From NCBI RefSeq assembly GCF_947172395.1, contig NC_069106.1, positions 5,518,001 through 5,582,000 on the forward strand: 64,000 bases of DNA, written 5' to 3'. The DNA comes from Bicyclus anynana (Eukaryota > Arthropoda > Insecta > Lepidoptera > Nymphalidae). The notes under the pieces are model-generated. The model saw only the letters and a list, made by a program, of their open reading frames with translations. It was not told the origin of the DNA and ran no database searches. Each line of letters opens with the position of its first letter. The stretch's first letter is position 1. The translations under genes and the position numbers were made by a program. Positions 9,742 to 20,885 of this stretch are shown one piece after another.

Positions 9742-11429
9742 TGCGAATCAATTTATAGTTGTATGTAGAGTAAGGACACCGAAAATGTCTCTAAGAAATT
9801 ATTTTTGAAGCCTCCGGTAGCCATGTTTGATCGATAATTAAGCTAGGGCTATTTTATCGATAATAATTGAATACTCGATATAAAATTAACTAAGTAAAAT
9901 TGTGAAATTGAAATGTAATGTACTAACTATATTAAAATATGAATATTATTCACGCCAATTGTTTTTTAAATTGTCGCTTTTTAATTTTATTTTTTTCACA
10001 TGAGAAAAAGGCAAAGGTATTACACCGTAAAGGATGCATCCCATGTCTTCAAATCTCGCTCTATTCGCAACTCAATAAAAATTAAATAAAAAAATGAACG
10101 CATTCCACAGACAAGAACGCTGCATTTCATTCCAATTTATACAATAAAAGTTTTTTATATAATGATTCTATTTTCGAATAAAACCTCCTCCGTTTTTAGT
10201 AGGCTAGTACTTGGCTAGTACTCGTAACAGACAAGAATTAAAAAACAAAATTACTTTAGCCCCTAGAGGCTAAAATGCTTGTTTAGCCCTGCTCCACAAG
10301 TGGTAATATGACAGTGTTTTTGAGCAAGAGTAGTGAAAACAATTTTATTGCATAATTTGGGTGCGATGCATCTCCTTATCTAATTCATCTATCTATGGTG
10401 AAATTTCTGCTTATACACGATGCATGTAGTATGTGCCACTAACTGTCGAGTCGTATCGTGTTCAAATAAAAAACAATTTCGTTTTTACAGAAAACTAGCG
10501 GATTTGCTTTGACTAAGTTTGACAGTTACGCAAGCAACCAATCGCAAGAAAGCTATCGGTGACAAACAGATATTATAGTCATACGAAAACGGTGCATAAA
10601 AGTTGTTCCCAATGCTAAGCGGGGAGCAACTATTTGACATGTTTCATAAAATCTTCTGTTAGTTCCGTGAGCTGTGCGAATGACAGTGATCGTCTAGTCT
10701 ATGTACTGTAGATACAATGTATGTCTTTGAGTCAATTTAACGTTTAAAATAATGTAACTTACATTTACTCGTATAGTTTTAAAATAACGTGTGCGTCTCG
10801 AGACGCTTAACAAAAAGGATAATTTAAGCCTGCTACCTTATGCGTGATAAAAAAAGCCAGACAGAGCCCCTCTCAAAAAGTTATCAATTCATTAGTCAAA
10901 AATCCAATATTTATTAAATGTTTTATATTTTAGACTGAAAACAAAAATCTCATTTGTGTTGTTGAAATCCACGCGACACTTTCGAACCATATTTTTTTCG
11001 ACAATGTTTTTAATTATTATTTATAAGGACAGCATTCAATAGTAGTAGTGTGATTATAGTTAGCAAACATATTAAAGTTTATGAAAATATGATATATTAT
11101 TGATATTGTTAAAACAAGGCCATAAGCTGGCTACACACATAGCAGACTATATAGTAACCCGTCAAATAGACTAGTTGCTGAATAATTAAAATATGCCAAA
11201 AATGTTATAGTCAAATTGTTTACAAAAAAAGCTAGGATTACTTAAAAAATACACTACGACTTTTTAAATTCCCGCAACAAAACGCCACAGATAAAAGTAT
11301 AAAGAAGCACCAGTCGATGGCACCATCTGCGATTAGCTTTCACCGGTCAATCCATAGCCAACCCATTGCATGTATTGTGGCAAAGCTCAAAACATAAAAT
11401 CCATAGACTTAACATAAACTTTTTTTATC
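9742..11429. other. A+T-rich stretch without a recognisable gene
   Basis: No coding block seen. A short GGGTGCGATGCATCTCCTTA piece near 10350-10385 resembles the right end of the 1235-1545 family. A CCTCCTCCGTTTTTAGTA piece near 10186 resembles the GGAAGTCG repeats. Nothing else is recognised. Confidence 0.4.
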
Positions 11430-11707
11430 TATGCGCTAGTCGGCGCGTCACCGCGTCACTTTCACGCGAATCCGCCATTTTGTACGTAGCTGGCGGTGAT
11501 TCGGGGTTCACTTTCCCGGTTAAGTGTTTATTGCGTGGAAAACCTGAAAAACTTCGTTCTATTGCCTCTCCCAATTGACTTTAGGCGATACTGACATTGT
11601 AGTGTAATAAATTTGCATCGATACGTAGTGCTTTCGTGATTTGTGAGTGCACTGTAATTGGAGCGCGTGGCTGGTTACTCTTTGTTGTTGGATTCGGCGT
11701 TAAATAG
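11430..11707 (+). promoter_or_regulatory. Candidate untranslated first exon and promoter of a plus-strand gene
   Basis: A block noticeably richer in CpG than its surroundings (GCGAATCCGCCATTTTGTAC, CTGGCGGTGATTCGGG) ends at GCGTTAAATAG directly before a full consensus donor GTAAGTTTC at 11708. It has no conserved ORF; a 70-codon frame through it ends at TGA. This pattern is typical of a 5' UTR exon before a long intron. The left limit is a guess, and no acceptor or coding exon can be paired with it here. Confidence 0.4.
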
Positions 11708-12161
11708 GTAAGTTTCACTGGTTTTTCGTTTGTTTCGTCATATTTAATCTAGAATAAAGTGTGACGTAACTTTCTTGATAAAAAACAAATAAGTTTTGAA
11801 AAGGTTTTTAACAGTGTGTTGGCGTCATCCGGGTGGCAATGCCAGTCATAAACGGTCTAAAGTATTGTATGAATCTATGCCGGGGTCTCCGTTATGTCCT
11901 TTGTCGGCGCTCGACTGGGTAGCTGCCTCACAAGTCGCACTCTCGCCGGCGGCATCCGTATTCTAGAACCTACCAACTAATCGTAAGACACCACGCGGTT
12001 TTTGTCGGAATGACGGGACGGGGACGCTGACCTACTTGAGTAGAAAGTTTAGTTTCGTGTAAATAACTTCTATTCTACCACGTAACTATTGCTTTATATT
12101 TTTTTTATAACTTTTCTTTACAGCTATAGTTTCTAGGCTGACAGCATAAACTATATGAATA
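11708..12161. other. Sequence downstream of the candidate donor
   Basis: CpG-rich until about 12020, as often found just inside a first intron, then A+T-rich. No protein frame or repeat recognised. Confidence 0.35.
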
Positions 12162-12550
12162 CAAGCGCTTACCCGCGACTTCGTCCGCGTGGAATTTAGT
12201 TTTTTACAAATCCCTCGGGAACTATGAATTTTTCCGGAATAAAAAGTAGCCTATGTGATAACCCATGCTATAATATATCTCAATACCGAATTTCAGCTAA
12301 TTTGGTTCAGTAGTCGAGGCGTGAAAGAGTAACAAACATATCATCAAAATCATCAGTTTTCGCAAATCTCGGGAAACCATGAATTTTTTCGGGATAAAAA
12401 GTAGGTAGCCTATGTGTTCTAATCTATTCTATTTCCATTCCAAATTTCAGCCAAATCACTTCTGTAGTAGCAGCGTTAAAGAGTAACAAACATTCAAACA
12501 AACATACATTACATACGAACTTTCGCATTTATAATACATATTAGTAGGTT
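12162..12550 (-). mobile_element. Helitron-like element, family A
   Basis: Reverse orientation: the 3' end is GCTTACCCGCGACTTCGTCC near 12167 and the 5' end is near TTCGCATTTATAAT. The terminal CTAG is mutated. It holds two diverged copies of the internal block (ATGAATTTTTCCGG and ATGAATTTTTTCGG). Confidence 0.7.
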
Positions 12551-13014
12551 AATATAGGATACTTACTTTAACTTCCATTATGGCCAGTATAATTTATTTA
12601 TTGAGTAATTTACAATGACTATTAAGTATCTATTTTTTTTGAGAACAAAATGCAAGTATGCAGATAATCCTTAATTTTTAGAATACAGTTAAACACTTAT
12701 ACAGTTAAACAGTTATTTATGATACAAACCTTTTAAAGCTATCTATTATAAATATAGGAGCTCTATAATATTTTAAACCATATCTTACTGAAACTCCATG
12801 TGACAATTTGGACTAAATAAATAGCTATTTATTGAACATTAAAATAGTAAGACTTGTTGTTCTGGTTCCAGAACACAGTTTTATGGTCAAAATGCTGGCC
12901 ATTGTGTGTAGGTTTATTGCTGCTGGGTGCATAATTTGATTTGTGAACAAATTCATGTATACCATGGAAAAACTATAACTATAAAACATTTTGATTTAAA
13001 ACTATTTGGGCAGA
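12551..13014. other. A+T-rich stretch, nothing recognised
   Basis: No coding segment, terminal repeat or tRNA-like box seen. Confidence 0.4.
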
Positions 13015-13019
13015 AACTG

Positions 13020-13190
13020 ACACTTTTCAGAACAAGGCAGTAGAGCAAGGTAATAAACTGAACAACTGTTCTCAGCAGAACCTGCCTTCCGAACCATTTG
13101 TAGAATCATTACAAATAGTTAACTGACATGTCAAAAGTGCTTGTAAACTGAGCCTACTTGAAATAAATGATTTTTGATTTTGATTTTTTT
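13020..13190 (+). repeat. Dispersed retroposon tail (GATTTTGA-ending family)
   Basis: Contains AGAACCTGCCTTCCGAACCA, GTGCTTGTAAACTGAGCCTA and CTTGAAATAAATGA, then TTTTGATTTTGA. The same 3' module is at 46322-46382 (plus), 58290-58450 (minus, inside a hAT MITE) and 59036-59240 (minus). Probably a SINE or LINE 3' end common in Lepidoptera. Confidence 0.6.
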
Positions 13191-13487
13191 GATTTTGACC
13201 AAAAAGAAAATTCCTCCTCCAATACAATTTATAATTATATTCATTGCGTTTATGCTTCTATGAAGTGCACGCCAATGTTCCCCATTCACCTTTAATTTAA
13301 CAGAAAACCTGTGTTACAAATGGATCCAACAGGAAAAAGTGTTACAAAACTACCTGATACAAAACTTTTACTTTGTCAGTAATTAAAATAATCTAGGTGT
13401 TACCCTCTATTTCTACCATGTAAATAGTGTTCCTGTGATTGTATCAGGATAATGTTGGCCACACACTGTCCAGTTTATAGCATGTAA

Positions 13488-13594
13488 TAAGCCGTACAGA
13501 CTACTTTAGTGGAGTCTGAACAATTTTTGGATTTACCGCCCAAAAATCGTACATACTTGACTAAAATACTAAAGTAGTCCGAACTAGGCTTAAG
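13488..13594. mobile_element. Short MITE, copy 1 (AAGCC..GGACTACTTTAG family)
   Basis: TAAGCCGTACAGACTACTTT on the left pairs with AAAGTAGTCCGAACTAGGCT on the right. It has the same length and interior (TTTTTGGATTTACCGCCCAA) as copy 2 at 30204-30310. Superfamily not determined. Confidence 0.7.
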
Positions 13595-14217
13595 AGATGG
13601 GACAGAGAAAAAATATTAAATCATTATTATATTTCGATTTTCACTGCCAACATTCTTTAGTGCGCTGCAAATGAGAGACTTGATCATGTATGGCTTGCAT
13701 TTAATGCCTTAGTGTTATTTCAGACTTAAATCTTGTTAATTTCATTCAGTAGTGCCAAAGACATTTATCGTCAATAGAAGTAGACAAATTTTAACTAACA
13801 ACACATAATTGCATTGGAACAAAAGTGATGGTAGAACTTCACAATCATTGGACAATGTTTTGTCTGTTTTTCTTCACTGGCAACAAATATCAGTTCATCC
13901 AGTCATTTGCATTTATATTATTATAACTAACAGATAAATTCTTTATCTTTAGAAATAAAACACTGTCATTGTCAATGATATCTTTTATCAAAAGATATCA
14001 TTTACCTGTTCTGTGATGTATTTTAATTTAATGGATATGATATGATAAGTATTGTATGACATCATTGTATTGTATTCAGAAATGATCCATTCAAATTTTA
14101 CTAGCTTATCTAGACCAGTTGTCATTTCCCTGAGCTGTCTGTTACTAGTTTGCCAAAGAATTTTTGAAATTTGTCATTTCAATGAGAACTTGGGCATTGA
14201 AAGAACATTTAATAGAA
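13595..14217. other. A+T-rich stretch, nothing recognised
   Basis: Only a local TATCATTT/AAATGATA-like hairpin near 13977-14003. No gene or repeat boundary seen. Confidence 0.4.
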
Positions 14218-14544
14218 TAAAAATTTTAATAAAAAAAATTCAACCGACTTCCAACTCAAAAAATAACTTTAACTAAAAAGCAAAAAATAACATCCTACCT
14301 ATGTGCTACCTTCTGATCAGTTTGAAGGCGGTGCCAAGCCAGTGATGTTTTAATTAAATACGTTTAAACTACAAAAATTCTGTGGTTATTCCAGAAACAG
14401 CTTTAATTAAAACACGACACTGGCTTGGCACCGCCTTCAAACTGATCAGAAGGTAGCACATAGGTAGGATGTTATTTTTTGCTTTTTAGTTAAAGTTATT
14501 TTTTGAGTTGGAAGTCGGTTGAATTTTTTTTATTAAAATTTTTA
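14218..14544. mobile_element. Hairpin (foldback) element, copy 1
   Basis: Left arm 14218-14344 and right arm 14418-14544 are nearly perfect complements (127 bp each) around a loop of about 73 bp. Each arm begins AAAATTTTAATAAAAAAAAT then CAACCGACTTCC, and ends GAAGGCGGTGCCAAGCCAGT. Sister copy at 37717-38084. Confidence 0.85.
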
Positions 14545-15033
14545 TTTTTTTATTTTTAGTGTTAGCATACCCACTGCGTGTGTACAGTCACAACCTATCT
14601 ATAGTCAGATTGAGTAGGTATTTTAAACTATGTAAACAAACAAAAACAGCTGACTCAGGTTTGCTCAACATTTTATCATTATTTACGAATATTATCATGA
14701 AATAAAACTTCCTGTGGTAAACAAATATTTTTTTTAATTTTATATTCCTATATAATATATCCTGTTATTTATCAAACAGATAATGCTTCACTTATATTAA
14801 GGGTTCCGTAGGCAATAAAGAACTCTTATAGTTTTGTTTCTTTATTATGTAGAAGCAAGCATAAGGTTTCCTCGACATATTTAAACACATTAATCAAAAC
14901 GGTTTTCTCGGAGGACGATAAGGGTGATTGATTCGTACGTTTCTTTTTTGGTGACGGAAACAATAGCAACGCGGAATAACTGCTCCGGCTAGTTCCAGGC
15001 TCCGGTTCACTAATTTTCGTACTAAACTAAATA
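14545..15033. repeat. Mostly unassigned; GGGTTCCGTAGG repeat piece at about 14798
   Basis: AGGGTTCCGTAGGCAATAAA is a widespread lepidopteran repeat motif. Together with 15377-15424 it may frame one degraded element. The rest is A+T-rich. Confidence 0.35.
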
Positions 15034-15265
15034 AAATTAATTAATTAAACTGATAAAAAACCCGACTGCATAAATGATAAAAAAACTGAAAAGAAAAAAA
15101 AGCTCAGTCCAGAAGTGTAGAAAACAATTAGAAAACAGTCGGGACCTATTATATTGAATAGAATGATTTTCGTCTACATTTTTTATTAGGTCCCGACTTT
15201 AGTTTGATCAATTTTTATATCATTTATGCCGGGTTTTTATATTTGTTTAATTAATTAATTTATTT
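15034..15265. mobile_element. Inverted-repeat element (CCCGACTGCATAAATGATA arms)
   Basis: AATTAATTAATTAAACTGAT then AAAAAACCCGACTGCATAAA on the left pairs with TTTATGCCGGGTTTTTATAT and TTTAATTAATTAATTT on the right. A second nested stem, AGTCGGGACCTA with TAGGTCCCGACT, lies within it. Confidence 0.6.
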
Positions 15266-15376
15266 CACACTTTTTAGTTACGATAGATGGTGAATTTCGG
15301 ATTTATTGGTTACGTTTGTTACAAAGTACGATAATGTATACCTAAGTCCAACTGAAATTAAGTAAATATTCAAAAA

Positions 15377-15426
15377 ATCTACGCAACCCTCGGTGGCCGA
15401 ATCCGACTCGCACTTGTCCGATTTTT
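15377..15426 (-). repeat. Fragment of a common lepidopteran repeat (CGGACAAGTGCGAGTCGG)
   Basis: Minus strand ATCGGACAAGTGCGAGTCGG followed by ATTCGGCCACCGAGGGTTGC. Recognised as a widespread repeat, superfamily uncertain. It may belong with 14798 and with the TTTACCCGACTGCAAGAAGG block near 15860-15880. Confidence 0.45.
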
Positions 15427-16405
15427 ATAATCAATATATTTCTTTTAGTCTATTTTAGGTGTTTTATGACTACACTTCATAAACCTCGCACCTTATAGTC
15501 GTCCGCCTCGCGTATTATGTATAGACTTAATTAATATTAGAATTAATAAATAACGTTTTCCTAATTGTAGTTTTTTTAACATGGCCATGATATACTATTT
15601 TGAAATTCTCACAAAAATCCCTTGAATTTGATTCGCATGTTGCAATATTCACAAAAAAAAAAACTTCACCCCGATTCTATAGCGTCTCACAGTCGTCTTG
15701 TTGGTTTTTTTTTTCTAATTTCACCTATCTAAGAACACTTGGGTTATTAAAACAAATCTAACGTTATCTGAATTACGTAAATCCGTTCAACGGTTTGGAA
15801 GATATGAGGTAATAAAGAATATTACATACATACATACAAGATACGCGCGAAAAACATAACCCTTCTTGCAGTCGGGTAAAAACAGTAAACAAACAACAAA
15901 TAAACCATAATTAACAATAACAACGAAACGAGAACAAAACGAAATAACAAAAATTACAAGGGAAGAAAATACGCACGACAGACTGGATTTAGTTAACGAA
16001 TCATTAACGAATACTGATATATAAGTAGGAGTATTAGTCATAGACAGCAAATAAAGTAGTGTTCTGTGCTGTGAAGTGTGAACTGTCAAATGTCAATCTT
16101 CTTTCACTTATTAATACAAAATCAAAAAAAATATCATAGTATATGGTAATTCTGCAATAAATGAAAGGTTAAATTCACATTAAAATAAAATAAATCATCG
16201 TTTTAATTACAACTTCTTTCTTCTTTTGATATGAAAATACGACATTTATAAAATAATTAAAGTTATAATTTAATTTTATAAATGCACATTTAATACCCAT
16301 AAAACTCAATATCTTTATTTTTCATAATGGTTTGTGACTCATGTCTGCTTGGGTTCTTTTTATGTCGTTTGTATTGTTTTTGTGCAAACTCTATATATTT
16401 AACAT
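15427..16405. other. A+T-rich stretch with repeat debris
   Basis: No gene recognised. The CATACATACATACAAGATAC and GTCGGGTAAA pieces near 15825-15880 look like the end of a decayed repeat. Confidence 0.35.
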
Positions 16406-17788
16406 GGGTCATTCCACGTCAAATCGACCAATAGTTGGACTCGACCCCTTTCGATTTGGATAAATTTTGGTCAGAAGTTTTCTTTTATCCTATAACGAAG
16501 TTCTGCCGAAGAAAAAAAATTTAAAATTTTTTTTTCAAAAGTTATGCAAAATCCAAAATTTCACTATTTTCCATATTTTTTAAATTTATGTTTTAAAAAT
16601 CTCGAAAACTATTGCAATTAAAAAAATCGCTTATGGTAAACTTCAAAGGGGATACTTGGGGCTATTAAAAAAAAAAATTTTCAAAAAAAAATTTTGAAAA
16701 ATCTCCAATTTGTGAAATTTTGAATTTTTGAAATTTGTCAAAATTGACCGTCGACAATAAATTTTTGGCTCAAATTTTTTTGTGTACTACCTTGTACCAA
16801 TCTTAAAAGATCCTGAAATTTTTGGAACTGTGTTTTTTGTTTTTTCAAAAATATGAATTTTTGAAATTTGTTAAAAAAAATTTTTTCTTAAATTTTTTTT
16901 TTTAATCAGTTTGGCGAATCGCGTAATTTTGATATTTTGATCAGTTGAAATTTCATTTAGTGGCATAATGATGAGAAAAAAAACATTAATGACATTTTTT
17001 GGGATCATTTTCAAAATAAAACTCGTAAAAAAAATTATACTGACACCTGTATTATCATTTGATGTTAAAGTAGAAGAAGTGGTGACATCTGTTGCGTGAC
17101 GTTTGAATCTTTACGTGTAAGATAAAGTTAACCTTTCTGATTTTTATTTCGAAGACAGTCATCGTTCTAAGTAAGTGTCTAGAAATAACTCTTTCTTCAA
17201 ATTCTAAACTTATGACAATTATCTTATCAAGTGTTTAATTTGAGGACATTATCAAGTTAAAATTTTGAGTGCAGAAAAAACTGATTAAAAAAAAAAATTT
17301 AAGAAAAAATTTTTTTTAACAAATTTCAAAAATTCATATTTTTGAAAAAACAAAAAACACAGTTCCAAAAATTTCAGGATCTTTTAAGATTGGTACAAGG
17401 TAGTACACAAAAAAGTTTGAGCCAAAAATTTATTGTCGACGGTCAATTTTGACAATTTTCAAAAATTCAAAATTTCACAAATTGGAGATTTTTCAAAATT
17501 TTTTTTTGGAAATTTTTTTTTTAATAGCCCCAAGTATCCCCTTTGAAGTTTACCATAAGCAATTTTTTTAATTGCAATAGTTTTCGAGATTTTTAAAACA
17601 TAAATTTAAAAAATATGGAAAATAGTGAAATTTTGGATTTTGCATAACTTTTGAAAAAAAAATTTTTCAATTTTTTTTCTTCGGCAGAACTTCGTTATAG
17701 GATAAAAGAAAACTTCTGACCAAAATTTATCCAAATCGAAAGGGGTCGAGTCCAACTATTGGTCGATTTGACGTGGAATGACCCACAT
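16402..17788. mobile_element. Large foldback element with 4-bp target duplication
   Basis: Arms 16406-16912 and 17279-17784 (about 507 bp each) are near-perfect complements around a unique spacer of about 366 bp. The ends read GGGTCATTCCACGTCAAATC, and ACAT is duplicated on both sides (16402-16405, 17785-17788). The arms are dominated by A and T runs and have no ORF. A 4-bp duplication fits superfamilies such as Chapaev or Sola, but I cannot choose between them. Confidence 0.85.
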
Positions 17789-18050
17789 AGAGGAATTAGA
17801 AATGGAAATGGATCGCACCCAAATGCAGCAACAAAATTGTCTGTCGTTTTTTGAAGGGTACGAGGTAAACTCAGTCATCGATAATATTTAACAAAAATAA
17901 ATAATAAAATATTTAATAAGAATAATATAATCTGTACACAGAATATTAAATTAATGGATCGATGTTTTGCTGTTTGTTCGTTCGTTAGAAGAATAGTATC
18001 TATTTTTCTTTTAGATATTGTTTTTATTACAAATTTATTATTTATTATAA
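17789..18050. other. Short A+T-rich gap before the tandem duplication
   Basis: Begins with a GGATCGCACCCAAATGCAGC piece similar to the right end of the 1235-1545 family. Nothing else recognised. Confidence 0.35.
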
Positions 18051-18063
18051 TTATGTTTTTGAT

Positions 18064-18383
18064 GACCTCCGTGGCGCAGTGGTATGCGCGGTGGATTTAC
18101 AAGAAGGAGGTCCTGGGTTGGATTCCCGACTGGGCTGATTGAGGTTTTCTTAATTGGACCAGGTCTGGCTGGTGGAAGGCTTCGGCCGTGGCTAGTTACC
18201 ACCCTACCGGCAAAGACGTACCGCCGAGCGATTTAGCGTTCCGGTACGATGCCGTAACCGAAAGGGGTGTGGATTTTCATCCTCCTCCTTACAAGTTAGC
18301 CCGCTTCCATCTAAGACTACATCATCACTTACCATCAGGTGAGATTGTAGTCAAGGGAAACTTGTAAACAATAAAAAAAAAAA
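18064..18383 (+). mobile_element. SINE-I (tRNA-headed), full length, duplication unit 1
   Basis: GACCTCCGTGGCGCAGTGGT carries the A box. The B box region reads GGTCCTGGGTTGGATTCCCG. Body: TGGTGGAAGGCTTCGGCCGT to CATCAGGTGAGATTGTAGTC, then an A-rich tail. A further scrap of the SINE-I tail (CTTAGATTGCATCATCGCTT) follows at 18384-18420. Confidence 0.85.
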
Positions 18384-18427
18384 TCTTAGATTGCATCATC
18401 GCTTACCATCAGGTGAAACTGAAATCG

Positions 18428-18660
18428 AACGTCACTTCATCTTTTAGTGAATTAGAAGTTGTTGACCATTTTTCATGCCATTGAACTACTTACTACACAA
18501 ACCGGAATGATTAGGGAGTTTTTTCAGTCGACGAAAACGATTACAACAATGAAACATCGATACGATATAAGTATACACGCGTTAGATCGTTGATTGATTG
18601 ACAGAGAGGTAACGTCTTGCGAGGCAGGTCCTTCTATAATTAGTCCAAGATAATTAATTA
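18428..18660 (-). repeat. 1235-1545 family copy, duplication unit 1
   Basis: Minus strand contains GACTAATTATAGAAGGACCT, ATCAACGATCTAACGCG, TAATCGTTTTCGTCGAC and TTCAATGGCATGAAAAATGG in the same order as 1240-1430. Confidence 0.6.
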
Positions 18661-18818
18661 ATTGTATGTGAATCCGGGCTCAAAAGGGCTAGAACCCAGA
18701 GCCGTAAAGCTTATTAATAAAAATAAAATGTATGTGAATCGAAACGAAAAGTGTCGCCTAAAAGAACCTTTTTGAGTAGTGATATTGTTGTGTAAAAAGC
18801 CTAAAGTTGCGGACTATA

Positions 18819-19325
18819 AGTGGAATGTTCTTATCAATACAAAATTATCAAGTCTAAACACAAGGTAGCTACTGTGAGCCGTCGAGGAGTTCTCTTCACT
18901 GTGCTTCGTCTTCATCACCAGACCCTTAATACAGTCACAATCCTTCTAGGTGGAAAGTTCTCATCAATACAAATTTATCAAGTCCAAACACACGGTAGCT
19001 ACTGTGAACCGTCGAGGAGTTCTCTTCACTGTCCCTCGTCTTCATCATCAGACCCTTAATACAGTCACAATCCATCTAGGTGGTAAGTTCTCATCAATAC
19101 AAATTTATCAAGTCCAAACACAAGGTAGCTACTGTGAACCGTCGAGGAGTTCTCTTCACTGTCCCTCGTCTTCATCACCAGACCCTTAATACAGTCACAA
19201 CCCATATAGGTGGAAAGTACTCATCAATACAAATTAATCAAGCCCAAACAAAAGGTGACTGCTGTAAATCCTTGACGAGTTCCATCGTCTGTGTTTCGGC
19301 TCCATCATCAGACCAACTCCAAACC
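18819..19325. repeat. Array of 130-bp tandem repeats, unit 1
   Basis: Three full repeats (starting 18819, 18949, 19079) and a diverged fourth (19209-19325), each with TTCTCATCAATACAAATTTA, GTAGCTACTGTGAACCGTCG and TCTTCATCACCAGACCC. A related inverted array is at 37260-37680. Short frames through it arise only because 130 is not a multiple of three. Confidence 0.9.
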
Positions 19326-19610
19326 TTCATAAAGTTGTAGTGGTTTAAAATACCTTATGGAAACACTAACAAACGTACTAGCTGTCTCTACAACTTTCGA
19401 AAGTTCCCCTCAATTTCTCCAGGATGCCATCATCAGATCCTGACATGAAAAAAATGGGACCACCCTGGAAGTAAACCCTACAAAACAAAAAAAGAATTTT
19501 CAAAATCGGTCCATTATTGACGGAATTATCGCTGGACATACATAAAAAAAAAAAAAAAAAAAAAACATACATACAGCCGAACGTAGAACCTCCTCCTTTT
19601 TGGAAGTCGG
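19326..19610 (-). mobile_element. Terminal part of the array-bearing repeat, unit 1
   Basis: Continues from the 130-bp array through CAATTTCTCCAGGATGCCAT and TTTTCAAAATCGGTCCATTA, then a 22-A run and CAGCCGAACGTAGAACCTCC to GGAAGTCGGTTA. In the other orientation the same order is at 36987-37260, so this is one element family. Confidence 0.65.
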
Positions 19611-19623
19611 TTATGTTTTTGAT

Positions 19624-19943
19624 GACCTCCGTGGCGCAGTGGTATGCGCGGTGGATTTACAAGAAGGAGGTCCTGGGTTGGATTCCCGACTGGGCTGATT
19701 GAGGTTTTCTTAATTGGACCAGGTCTGGCTGGTGGAAGGCTTCGGCCGTGGCTAGTTACCACCCTACCGGCAAAGACGTACCGCCGAGCGATTTAGCGTT
19801 CCGGTACGATGCCGTAACCGAAAGGGGTGTGGATTTTCATCCTCCTCCTTACAAGTTAGCCCGCTTCCATCTAAGACTACATCATCACTTACCATCAGGT
19901 GAGATTGTAGTCAAGGGAAACTTGTAAACAATAAAAAAAAAAA
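19624..19943 (+). mobile_element. SINE-I, duplication unit 2
   Basis: Identical to 18064-18383 at every position compared. Confidence 0.85.
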
Positions 19944-20378
19944 TCTTAGATTGCATCATCGCTTACCATCAGGTGAAACTGAAATCGAACGTCACTTCAT
20001 CTTTTAGTGAATTAGAAGTTGTTGACCATTTTTCATGCCATTGAACTACTTACTACACAAACCGGAATGATTAGGGAGTTTTTTCAGTCGACGAAAACGA
20101 TTACAACAATGAAACATCGATACGATATAAGTATACACGCGTTAGATCGTTGATTGATTGACAGAGAGGTAACGTCTTGCGAGGCAGGTCCTTCTATAAT
20201 TAGTCCAAGATAATTAATTAATTGTATGTGAATCCGGGCTCAAAAGGGCTAGAACCCAGAGCCGTAAAGCTTATTAATAAAAATAAAATGTATGTGAATC
20301 GAAACGAAAAGTGTCGCCTAAAAGAACCTTTTTGAGTAGTGATATTGTTGTGTAAAAAGCCTAAAGTTGCGGACTATA

Positions 20379-20885
20379 AGTGGAATGTTCTTATCAATAC
20401 AAAATTATCAAGTCTAAACACAAGGTAGCTACTGTGAGCCGTCGAGGAGTTCTCTTCACTGTGCTTCGTCTTCATCACCAGACCCTTAATACAGTCACAA
20501 TCCTTCTAGGTGGAAAGTTCTCATCAATACAAATTTATCAAGTCCAAACACACGGTAGCTACTGTGAACCGTCGAGGAGTTCTCTTCACTGTCCCTCGTC
20601 TTCATCATCAGACCCTTAATACAGTCACAATCCATCTAGGTGGTAAGTTCTCATCAATACAAATTTATCAAGTCCAAACACAAGGTAGCTACTGTGAACC
20701 GTCGAGGAGTTCTCTTCACTGTCCCTCGTCTTCATCACCAGACCCTTAATACAGTCACAACCCATATAGGTGGAAAGTACTCATCAATACAAATTAATCA
20801 AGCCCAAACAAAAGGTGACTGCTGTAAATCCTTGACGAGTTCCATCGTCTGTGTTTCGGCTCCATCATCAGACCAACTCCAAACC
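20379..20885. repeat. Array of 130-bp tandem repeats, unit 2
   Basis: Identical to 18819-19325. The 1235-type repeat (19988-20220) and the terminal part (20886-21170) are also repeated exactly. Confidence 0.9.

Noticed and set aside
16406..17784. An LTR retrotransposon (paired repeats)
   Set aside because: The repeats are inverted rather than direct, with no gag or pol and no TG..CA ends.
18820..19340. Three similar 79-86-codon plus-strand frames looking like a small multigene family
   Set aside because: They are the same 130-bp tandem repeat read in shifting frames, and recur exactly in the duplicated unit at 20380-20900.
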